From positions 1 to 64,000 of the forward strand of contig ONGP01000007.1 in assembly GCA_900317405.1 (NCBI GenBank): a stretch of 64,000 bases of DNA, read 5' to 3'. How positions within the stretch are numbered: position 1 is the first letter of the stretch; each line of letters starts with the position of its first letter. The position numbers and the translations under genes are program-made. This document shows, piece after piece, positions 56,960-64,000 of the stretch. Source of the stretch: an uncultured Prevotella sp. (GTDB lineage: Bacteria > Bacteroidota > Bacteroidia > Bacteroidales > Bacteroidaceae). The notes beneath the pieces are model-generated. The model had not been told where the DNA came from. It did not search any database and saw only the letters and a list, made by a program, of their open reading frames with translations.

Positions 56960-59272
56960 ATGAAAAGAATTTTTATTGTGAACGGAAAAAAGATGGCTGA
57001 GACCATCAACTCGAAGGAGGAGTACTTTAACTTGCGTAACTCTGCTGAGAATCGCAGCAATCTGGCTATGGCTCGACAGGGCGATGAGAAGGCCAAGCAT
57101 AAGCTGGTACAGATAGCCTACAACGATCTTATGCCTGATGGCAAGGTGGAAGGGGCTTGTCATCCCAGCTCGATGTTTGCCTACGACGTGGACTGTGCAA
57201 GCCTGGACGAGAGCAATCGTATCGCCAAGAAGATGCTTGAGATGAAGGCAGAGATAGGTCTGCTTGAGATGAGTCGCTCAGCACGATACGGTCTGCACTT
57301 GGTGCTTCGTCGAGAGATGGGCAAGACCATCCTTGAGAATCAGGTACGCGTGTCGATGCTCACACAGACCGAGATGGACACCCAAGCTCACGATTTGGGT
57401 CGCGTGATGTTTACCACCACAGCCGATGCTGACGAGCTGCTTTATCTGGACGATGCCATCTTCACAGAGACAATGACCATCGAGCAGAGCGAAGAGGAGT
57501 ACAAGACTCTGAAGGAGCGCGAGAAGAAGAATCAGGAGGATGTACCTGCAGGTGCCAAGAAGGCCAACAAGCATTATCGCCCTTGGGAGGACAACGGCAA
57601 CGTTACATCAGAAACCAAGCCCGTGATGGAAGTTTCTATTAATGATGTACCCGCGAAGCCCGACATGCGCTATCTCAAGGTTTTCGATCTGTTTATGGAA
57701 GAGGCTGGACTCTCAGAGAAGTCGTTGCAGATAGAAGGCGTTCGCCACAACTCACTGCTCAGCATTCTCTCGATAGGTGCCAGCCGATTGATTCCCAAGA
57801 GTCAGATGATTGCAATAGTGCGCCATCGCATGCCTGAGTATGCTAACGAGGACGATTGCAAGAAGCTCATTGACGACTTCTACAAGAAGACTGATCCTAA
57901 TGCCGCCCTCACCAAGCGTCAGCGTGAAATTCTGGCCGAGGCATTCAGTGAGCAGGATGACGATATCGAGGACGAAGAGGTAGAACAGGAGGCTGCAGAC
58001 AAGAAGCGCTACAAGTTGATAGCCAAGCTTCTGCCCACAGGACTGCGCGAGCCCGTGATGGCCGCACCTAAGGAAATGCAGATGAACATACTCTGTTCTA
58101 TCATGCCTATCGCAGCAGCCTATGCCGACCAAGTAGAGGTGAAGTATGCCGACGAAAAGACTCAGTATCTGGGACTGATGTCAATCATCGTAGCACGTCA
58201 GGCAGGTGGTAAGTCTGGCTGTAAGGAGGCCGTAGAGTGTTGGATGAAAATCTTGAAGGATGAGTCAGACTCATATCGCCGACAGGAGGACGAAATCAAG
58301 CAGAAGAACAAGTGTCGCAAGTCTAACGAGCGTGCAGAAGAGATGCCTAAGTTCCCCATCCGCAAGTTGCCTATTACCGTATCTAATTCTACACTGCTTA
58401 AGCGATTCAAGGCTGCACCTGGTCACTGCCTGTTCTCATTCTGTGAAGAGCTCGACACTCTGCTTAAGACCAACTCAGCAGGCAACTGGAGTGCCAAGTA
58501 CGACATCTATCGCTACTCGTTTGATCGTGCTGAGTGGGGCCAGGATTACAACAGCGATCAGGCAGAATCGGGCGATGTGCAGGTAATCTACAACTGGACC
58601 ATCTTTGGCACCTACGGCTCGTTCAACAAATGTTTCCAGCGCGACAATGCTGAGAACGGACTTGGTGGTCGTGTGTTAATATCAGAGTTGCCCGACACCC
58701 GCTTTGCCAAGATGCCCAAGTATCGCCCTCTGACTGACGAAGAGCAGGAAGCTGTGCAGCAGGCAGCTCGCCGTCTGAGTGAAATGAAGGGATTTGTAGA
58801 TACGCCTCGTCTGCGCAAAGCCATCGCCAAGTGGGTTGAAGAGAAGCGAGTGTTCGCCCTGAAAAACAACGATGAAGTAATGGACAACTTCCGCCGTCGT
58901 GCCGCTGTCATCGGCTTTCGTTGTGGAGTAATCTTCCATCTGCTCTCAGGTGATGAACGCGAATCAAAGGCCTGTGTAGACTTCATGCTGATGATGGCCG
59001 ACTACTGTCTGGACACCCAGATGCGACTGCTTGGTAACATGATAGAAAGTCAGCAGGCTCAGAATGCTCCTGCCGAGGTGCGCACCATCAGCGACAAGAC
59101 CACCTACGACAAGTTGCCCAAGGAGTTTACCTACGACGATCTGAAGACAGCCAAGGGCCCTGGCTACAGCGACTCCACCTATCGTAGCGATGTGAAACGT
59201 TGGAGAGACAACGGATTCATCAAAGAACAGGGTGATGGCCGTAACAAAATATTTATAAAGATAGTAGCCTGA
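56960..59272 (+). CDS. Primase/helicase-like replication protein (BT4734/VirE-N plus DUF3987-like)
   Basis: The 770-residue protein has three parts. N-terminal (1-180): a BT4734/VirE_N-type domain with primase-polymerase-like residues FAYDVDC (Asp76, Asp78), SRSARYGLHLVLRR (His113) and DLGR (Asp145). Middle (about 240-700): a helicase-like DUF3987 region with a degenerate Walker A, ARQAGGKSG (412-420). C-terminal (about 725-770): a winged-helix-like end, TYRSDVKRWRDNGFIKEQG. Such proteins are frequent on Bacteroidales mobile islands and are thought to drive their replication. Confidence 0.82.
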   Translation: MKRIFIVNGKKMAETINSKEEYFNLRNSAENRSNLAMARQGDEKAKHKLVQIAYNDLMPDGKVEGACHPSSMFAYDVDCASLDESNRIAKKMLEMKAEIGLLEMSRSARYGLHLVLRREMGKTILENQVRVSMLTQTEMDTQAHDLGRVMFTTTADADELLYLDDAIFTETMTIEQSEEEYKTLKEREKKNQEDVPAGAKKANKHYRPWEDNGNVTSETKPVMEVSINDVPAKPDMRYLKVFDLFMEEAGLSEKSLQIEGVRHNSLLSILSIGASRLIPKSQMIAIVRHRMPEYANEDDCKKLIDDFYKKTDPNAALTKRQREILAEAFSEQDDDIEDEEVEQEAADKKRYKLIAKLLPTGLREPVMAAPKEMQMNILCSIMPIAAAYADQVEVKYADEKTQYLGLMSIIVARQAGGKSGCKEAVECWMKILKDESDSYRRQEDEIKQKNKCRKSNERAEEMPKFPIRKLPITVSNSTLLKRFKAAPGHCLFSFCEELDTLLKTNSAGNWSAKYDIYRYSFDRAEWGQDYNSDQAESGDVQVIYNWTIFGTYGSFNKCFQRDNAENGLGGRVLISELPDTRFAKMPKYRPLTDEEQEAVQQAARRLSEMKGFVDTPRLRKAIAKWVEEKRVFALKNNDEVMDNFRRRAAVIGFRCGVIFHLLSGDERESKACVDFMLMMADYCLDTQMRLLGNMIESQQAQNAPAEVRTISDKTTYDKLPKEFTYDDLKTAKGPGYSDSTYRSDVKRWRDNGFIKEQGDGRNKIFIKIVA

Positions 59273-59284
59273 CCTTAACTAATG

Positions 59285-59310
59285 ATCCCCGTCCAAATCG
59301 GATGGGGATT
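59285..59310 (+). terminator. Terminator after the primase-helicase gene
   Basis: Stem ATCCCCGTCC / GGATGGGGAT (one G.T pair), loop AAATC, followed by a T-rich tail. Confidence 0.8.
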
Positions 59311-59410
59311 ATTGTTATTTATTCGCTCATAATTCATTCGTTTTCTTGTTGCAAAGATTTGGAAAATTGTTTAAACTCGCAAGCGTTTTGTATTTTCTTC
59401 GTTTTTTTCT

Positions 59411-59441
59411 TGGAAGTTTTGAAAATAATGCTTATATTTGC
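59411..59441 (+). promoter_or_regulatory. Promoter of the BspA-type gene, shared motif
   Basis: TTGG (-33) and TATATTTG (59433-59440), with the spacer TGGAA-n-TTTT-n-AAAATAAT shared with 51420-51450. Confidence 0.75.
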
Positions 59442-59512
59442 GCTGTCTATTATAAATATAGATACGTTATAATTAAAAATCCAAGATGTAAACAATACAA
59501 AAATAAATGCTT

Positions 59513-61330
59513 ATGAAGAAACTATTACTTATTTCAATGTTGGCAATACTGCCGATAATTGTAAGTGCCTATGATTTTATGGTGAATGGCGTGGCCTATA
59601 AAGTTCTTTCTCTGGACAATTTAGAGGTCGAAGTAACTGATGGCTTCGTTGCTGACAATGACGGCAAATTGGTAATCCCTGCTACAGTAGAGTATAAAAA
59701 CAGAGTGTTTAAGGTATTGGGGATAGGCGATATCAGTATTGGTGCAACGCCGTTGAACTCTATTACCGACTTGACTATAGAGGAAGGTCCAACTTATATC
59801 GGATCTTATGCCTTTTGGTGTCAACGTATAGAAACAATCAGAATTCCCAAATCTATTACCAGCATTAAATCCGCTGCATTTTTAGATAACAAGGGCTACC
59901 ATATGGAAATAACTGGTACGTGGGTGTCTGAACCACCAATCAATCTTATTATTGAGGATGGAGAAGAGATTCTTTCGTATAATGTTGAAAATCCATTTGC
60001 AGATGGACCTTTTAAGAACTGTGAAGCTACCTATGTGTATGTAGGAAGAAATGTTAATGCTGACCTGTTTAAGACCGCTTTACGATCAGTTGAAACACTT
60101 GAGATTGGAGATCAGGTTAAGGAAATAACACCAGAGGCTATTCCAAATAAATACAGCAAACTCTATCGTCTGAAAACCTTAATTATTGGTAAGGGATTGA
60201 AACTTGTGCCATATTGGGAAGAGGGCGACCAGGTCGAAAAAATCTATGTGCGTACTATGACGCCTCAAAATTCATTGGGTTTTGACAGCGGCACGTTTAT
60301 TACCGCAACGCTTTATGTGCCCAGAGGATCAAAGGATGCCTACATGAATGCTGATGTTTGGAAAAACTTCTGGACGATTGAGGAGTATGATCTGGAGAAT
60401 CCTGGCGAAGGCCCTAACACAAATGACGATGATGTCAATGAGTTCTATGTTAATGCATTGGGGTATAGAGTTCTGTCGAAGGAGGATATGACTTGTGAGG
60501 TATTTGATGGTAATTATGGCGGAGAGGTGCATGTACCAGGAGAAGTCACCTATGGCAATAAGACTTACAAAGTACTCGGTATAGGAGAAAAGGCCCTTTG
60601 GGGCAGTAATATCACAGCCCTTTCAATGGATAATTCACTTACGTATATTGGTAATCAGGCATGTGCCATATGTTCAAATCTCAGAAAGGTAACCATTCCA
60701 CCTTCTGTTATTAACCTCGGTGAAGGCGCTTTCAGCGGTTGCTCAGAACTAGAGACATTCATCATTGAGGATGGAGACGAAATGCTAGAACACAAGTTAA
60801 ACAATTATTATATCACCACTATTGATTACGATGCTCTTAAAACAGTTTATATAGGACGCAATTTTAGCAAAGATATTTTTTATGGTAGGTGTTGCAATAA
60901 TATTACAGACCTTACCATTGGAGACAAAGTAACCACTTTCGAACTTGATTATTTCCCATCTCTACTCAAACTAACCATAGGTAAAGGTCTGACATCCCTA
61001 CCATATATGGATACAGGCGATTATTTGAGTCAGATTATAGTAAATGCGACTACACCAATAAGTAGTGGAGGATTCAGCAATCGTACCTATCTGCACACTA
61101 CACTCTATGTTCCTCAAGGCTGTCTTGATGTATATTCCACTACTGAGCCTTGGAGTAACTTCTTGTCTATCCAAGAGTATGATCCTACGTCGTTAAAGTC
61201 GATTACTGCCGAAAAAGACGTCATTGATGCTGTCTACCTATTAAATGGCCGTCAAGTAGCCAGGCTTCAGAAAGGAATAAACATCATTAAGCTTCGAGAC
61301 GGACGAACAAGAAAAATAAACGTCAAGTAA
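59513..61330 (+). CDS. BspA-type leucine-rich repeat surface protein with two modules
   Basis: After a signal peptide the 605-residue protein has two similar modules, each opening with VNGVAYKVLS / VNALGYRVLS and closing with LYVPRGSKDAY..WKNFWTIEEYD / LYVPQGCLDVY..WSNFLSIQEYD. LRR_5 repeats lie between. The last 30 residues (AVYLLNGRQVARLQKGINII...) look like a short C-terminal secretion/sorting tail. Such proteins bind host or bacterial surfaces. The caspase gene at 51495 shares its promoter motif. Confidence 0.88.
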   Translation: MKKLLLISMLAILPIIVSAYDFMVNGVAYKVLSLDNLEVEVTDGFVADNDGKLVIPATVEYKNRVFKVLGIGDISIGATPLNSITDLTIEEGPTYIGSYAFWCQRIETIRIPKSITSIKSAAFLDNKGYHMEITGTWVSEPPINLIIEDGEEILSYNVENPFADGPFKNCEATYVYVGRNVNADLFKTALRSVETLEIGDQVKEITPEAIPNKYSKLYRLKTLIIGKGLKLVPYWEEGDQVEKIYVRTMTPQNSLGFDSGTFITATLYVPRGSKDAYMNADVWKNFWTIEEYDLENPGEGPNTNDDDVNEFYVNALGYRVLSKEDMTCEVFDGNYGGEVHVPGEVTYGNKTYKVLGIGEKALWGSNITALSMDNSLTYIGNQACAICSNLRKVTIPPSVINLGEGAFSGCSELETFIIEDGDEMLEHKLNNYYITTIDYDALKTVYIGRNFSKDIFYGRCCNNITDLTIGDKVTTFELDYFPSLLKLTIGKGLTSLPYMDTGDYLSQIIVNATTPISSGGFSNRTYLHTTLYVPQGCLDVYSTTEPWSNFLSIQEYDPTSLKSITAEKDVIDAVYLLNGRQVARLQKGINIIKLRDGRTRKINVK

Positions 61331-61337
61331 GAATAAT

Positions 61338-61372
61338 AGCGAGAGACACTTATGTATCTCTCGCTTTCTTTT
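61338..61372 (+). terminator. Terminator after the BspA-type gene
   Basis: Stem AGCGAGAGA (61338-61346) / TCTCTCGCT (61357-61365), followed by TTCTTTT. Confidence 0.85.
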
Positions 61373-61410
61373 GTCGGGGCTACTGGATTCGGACCAGCGA
61401 CCTTTCCCCC
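61373..61410 (-). pseudogene. tRNA 3'-half-like fragment
   Basis: On the minus strand the sequence can form a T-arm, CTGG-TCCGAAT-CCAG, followed by GTAGCCCCGAC, like the 3' acceptor strand. The T-loop is TCCGAAT rather than the usual TTCGAAT. I find no matching 5' half with TCGGGGC. It may be a remnant of an integration site in a tRNA gene, or chance. Confidence 0.35.
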
Positions 61411-61514
61411 AAGACGTGTATTTTTCGCAAACATTTTACCTAGATTACTTGCGAATTACATTATTTATATATATATTTGCACAAAAATCTAGCGAAACAA
61501 TCTAATTTGTGATC

Positions 61515-63446
61515 ATGAATAGAACACTGAAGATAATACTGAAGACTGTAGCCGGCATAGTGGTGCTGGCTATAGTCTTGGTGATTGGCGGCGTGGTGCT
61601 GGTAAACTCTAAGGCATTCCAGCAGCGGGTGTTGCGGCAGGCTACTGAGATGCTGAGCGAGAAGCTGCAGACAACGGTAAAGATAGACAGCATAGACATA
61701 AGATTTGTGCAGCAACAGGTGCGGCTGTATGGTGTGCACGTGGCCGACCAGCAGCAGCGACCTATGTTGACGATAGGGCAGGCGGGCTTGGATGTGGACA
61801 TACGCGAGATACTGGGAAACAAGGTGGTGATAGAGAATGTGGAGCTGAGCGATGCGAGTGCTCTGCTGGTAAAGCCGAAGGGCGAACCGGGCAACTTCCA
61901 GTTTGTGATAGATGCCTTTGCCAAGAAACCCGGTGCGACGCCTGACACCACTACGACGTCGCCCAAAAACAAAAAGAAGATGGAGTTCCACATCCGCAAG
62001 GTGAAACTGAGCGATATCAGCATAAAATACAACGATGCGCAGATGAATCTGGAAAGGGCCGATATAAAGGGGCGCGAGGCGATATTCCTGACCGAGGCAC
62101 AGTTGCGATTGACCACCGATAATAATAAGCCGAGGAAGAATGCCGGCAAGCCCAAGCGTGGATATTTCGACGCAGGTCATCTTGACATAAGCAGCCATCT
62201 TAGGATGGAGATAAATGCTACTGACAAGGACACCATCAGGGCCGAACTGACACATCTGGAGGCGCGCGACTCGATAAGCGGTATCGACATACGCGACATC
62301 AGTACCAAGATAAAAATGGCTAATAAGCAGCTATGGCTGAGCGATGTGAACGTACAGCAGAAGCAAACCACACTGCACATAGATAGTGCTCAAATCCATC
62401 TGCCCAGCAAGAAGGATAGCATCGCCCTGAGCTATCGCACCGGCCGTATTACTGGTACTGCCTATCTTAAGGATATCTCGCGTGCGTTTGCACCCGTGCT
62501 AAGCCGATTTACGTTGCCGCTAAACCTGAGCCTGACGATGAGCGGAACCGACAGCACGATGAGTTTCAGGGATGTAAAGGTGAGCACCAGCGACAAGAGG
62601 CTGACCATAGCGGCTACGGGCAACATAAAGGAGCTGAAGAGCAAGGAGAAACTTAACATCACGTTCAACGTGAAACGCATGTATGCTCGTAGCGGCATAA
62701 AGGAGAAGATAATCAGCATGTTCCCAGTGAAGCGAATGATGATGAAACAGCTGCACAATCTGGGTAATATCAGCTATACTGGCAGCTTCAGAATTATCAG
62801 AAAAGAGGAGCGGTTCTGGGGCCGACTAAACACCGCTGCGGGCAGTCTGCAATTCCTGTTCTGGCTCGACGAGCGTAATAAATACGTGGTGGGCAATGCC
62901 AAATCGGACAATCTGGATTTTGGCAAGGTGATGGAGATGAAGAATCTGGGCAAGATATCGGCCAGCGCAGAGTTTAAGATAGATATAAGCAAGCCTCGCA
63001 CGGCTGTGATGCGCCGACAGAAGGGCGGAAAGTTGCCGATAGGAAACGTGAAGGCCACTGTGAACGACTGCAGCTATAAGGGTATCCACGTGAGAAACCT
63101 GGATGCTACGGTGAATAGCGATGGTGCGGTGGCTACCGGCGACATAAAGCAGCATGGTAACTATCGCGACATACGCTGCTCGTACTCGTTTACCAATACC
63201 GACGAGATGCACAAGCTGAAGGTGTATGACTTCGGGCTGAAATTCCATAAGATTTCGGCCGAGGACAAGCAGGCCAAGCGCGAACGCAAAGAGCAGAAGA
63301 AACAAGCCAAGCGCGAGCTTAGAGAGCAGAAACGACAGGCTAAGCTCGAGCAAAAGCTTCAGGACGAGAAGGAGGGAAAGAAGAAGCGCACTAAACTCCC
63401 TTCATTGAAAGGGATATTCGGTGGCGGCGGTGGTCAACCTCAATGA
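61515..63446 (+). CDS. AsmA-like envelope protein
   Basis: The N-terminus has one membrane helix (TVAGIVVLAIVLVIGGVVLV) followed by LVNSKAFQQRVLRQATEMLSEKL, the pattern of AsmA/TamB-type proteins. The long middle is beta-strand rich, as in repeating beta-groove lipid-transfer proteins. The C-terminal 65 residues are strongly basic and coiled coil-like (KRERKEQKKQAKRELREQ), an unusual end. Likely inner-membrane-anchored in the periplasm. The last 56 bp overlap the tail of the convergent Tex-like gene. ATG 61515 preferred over GTG 61509. Confidence 0.78.
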   Translation: MNRTLKIILKTVAGIVVLAIVLVIGGVVLVNSKAFQQRVLRQATEMLSEKLQTTVKIDSIDIRFVQQQVRLYGVHVADQQQRPMLTIGQAGLDVDIREILGNKVVIENVELSDASALLVKPKGEPGNFQFVIDAFAKKPGATPDTTTTSPKNKKKMEFHIRKVKLSDISIKYNDAQMNLERADIKGREAIFLTEAQLRLTTDNNKPRKNAGKPKRGYFDAGHLDISSHLRMEINATDKDTIRAELTHLEARDSISGIDIRDISTKIKMANKQLWLSDVNVQQKQTTLHIDSAQIHLPSKKDSIALSYRTGRITGTAYLKDISRAFAPVLSRFTLPLNLSLTMSGTDSTMSFRDVKVSTSDKRLTIAATGNIKELKSKEKLNITFNVKRMYARSGIKEKIISMFPVKRMMMKQLHNLGNISYTGSFRIIRKEERFWGRLNTAAGSLQFLFWLDERNKYVVGNAKSDNLDFGKVMEMKNLGKISASAEFKIDISKPRTAVMRRQKGGKLPIGNVKATVNDCSYKGIHVRNLDATVNSDGAVATGDIKQHGNYRDIRCSYSFTNTDEMHKLKVYDFGLKFHKISAEDKQAKRERKEQKKQAKRELREQKRQAKLEQKLQDEKEGKKKRTKLPSLKGIFGGGGGQPQ

Positions 63447-64000
63447 CTCGTACCTGTACGTGCTGATGTAGTTTTACCACATCTAGCGGATGGGCTATGC
63501 GACGATTGGCCATCTGCGAGATGTGTACCAGTCCATCCTGATGCACGCCGATATCGACAAAAGCACCAAAGTTGGTGATGTTGGTTACGATGCCAGGCAG
63601 TATCATTCCCTCAACCAGATCGTCGATAGTCGATACGTTCTTGTCGAACTCGAATGCTTCAAGTTGTTCGCGCGGGTCGCGGCCTGGTTTTTCGAGCTCA
63701 GCCAGGATATCTGTAAGTGTGGGCATTCCCACATCGGCTGTAACGTAGCGTGGCAGTTGGATGGCGTCGCGCTTGTCCTTATTGCTGATAAGGTCGGCCA
63801 CTGAGCAGCCCTGATCCTTGGCCATCTGCTCTACGATAGGATAGCTCTCAGGGTGAACAGCCGAATTATCCAGCGGATTCTTACCATCGCGTATGCGAAG
63901 GAATCCTGCGCACTGCTGATAGGCAGAAGGACCCAGACGGGGAACCTTGAGCAACTGTGCACGCGATGTGAAAGCACCGTTATCACGACGATAGTCAACG
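63391..64000 (-). CDS. Tex-like RNA-binding transcription accessory protein (5' end beyond window)
   Basis: Only the C-terminal part is inside the window. It includes AQLLKVPRLGPSAYQQCAGFLRIRDG (helix-hairpin-helix region, in part) and a C-terminal S1 domain, GMILPGIVTNITNFGAFVDIGVHQDGLVHISQM. This matches Tex/YhgF, a nucleic-acid-binding protein with nuclease-like, HhH and S1 domains. The stop at 63391-63393 lies within the AsmA-like gene on the other strand. The start is past 64000. Confidence 0.92.
   Translation of the reverse strand, partial: VDYRRDNGAFTSRAQLLKVPRLGPSAYQQCAGFLRIRDGKNPLDNSAVHPESYPIVEQMAKDQGCSVADLISNKDKRDAIQLPRYVTADVGMPTLTDILAELEKPGRDPREQLEAFEFDKNVSTIDDLVEGMILPGIVTNITNFGAFVDIGVHQDGLVHISQMANRRIAHPLDVVKLHQHVQVRVIEVDHRRHRISLSMKGV

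Noticed and set aside
61373-61410. A tmRNA or complete tRNA gene
   Set aside because: Only the T-arm and one acceptor strand can be found; there is no 5' half, D-arm or anticodon stem.

Overview
The window looks like chromosomal DNA of a Bacteroidales bacterium, most likely Prevotella or a close relative. The evidence is the recurring promoter pattern TTTG (-33) with TAnnTTTG (-7), the general lack of Shine-Dalgarno sequences, and Bacteroidetes-typical families: BspA-type leucine-rich repeat proteins, a DUF4348-like lipoprotein, SPOR lipoproteins, class 1B dihydroorotate dehydrogenase, and a PurF-like paralogue starting MGGFFG. Most of the sequence is compact housekeeping DNA. No rRNA, CRISPR array or intact insertion sequence was seen.

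Region by region: 0-1.2 kb holds an HxlR-type regulator with palindromic operators, a small hypothetical gene and tRNA-His. 1.3-15 kb holds Nif3-like and zinc-ribbon proteins, a nuclease-fold protein, holA, an Xre-type regulator behind a 0.7 kb AT-rich gap, pyrK-pyrD, aroC, slyD, secreted peptidases, ilvC behind a structured leader, and a MaoC-like protein. 15-30 kb holds a PurF-like protein without the usual Cys2, a peptidase-peptidase-recJ-recQ string, trpS, trmD, a patatin-like lipase, ligA and a drug/metabolite transporter. 30-43 kb holds hsp20 with a sigma-54-like promoter, pheS, murB, a metallo-hydrolase, a YtxH/holin-like envelope module, ruvX, def, a TPR protein, thrS and infC-rpmI-rplT.

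44-53.5 kb is the first unusual block. A LytTR response regulator and a TPR histidine kinase are divergent from a run of secreted proteins: two copies of a shared uncharacterised domain (one fused to leucine-rich repeats), two small outer-membrane barrels, an unknown 418-residue protein, and a secreted caspase-fold protease with an LRR-like N-terminus. The caspase gene shares an almost identical promoter with a BspA-type gene 8 kb downstream. I infer a regulated envelope or surface system with a protease effector; its function is unknown.

53.5-61.4 kb is the second. A pair of 36-bp inverted repeats built from CGTTGC units flanks an AT-rich core and is followed by two unknown genes and a 770-residue protein that looks like a primase-polymerase/helicase with a C-terminal winged helix. 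This resembles a replication module of an integrated or decayed mobile element. A tRNA 3'-end-like fragment lies at the far side, but no integrase is present.

Two intergenic promoter-plus-terminator pairs (about 7.69-7.82 kb and 34.83-34.93 kb) look like small RNA genes. The first uses nearly the same extended promoter as tRNA-His. Several genes start 5-8 nt after the -7 element, suggesting leaderless mRNAs. The window ends inside a Tex-like gene on the minus strand.
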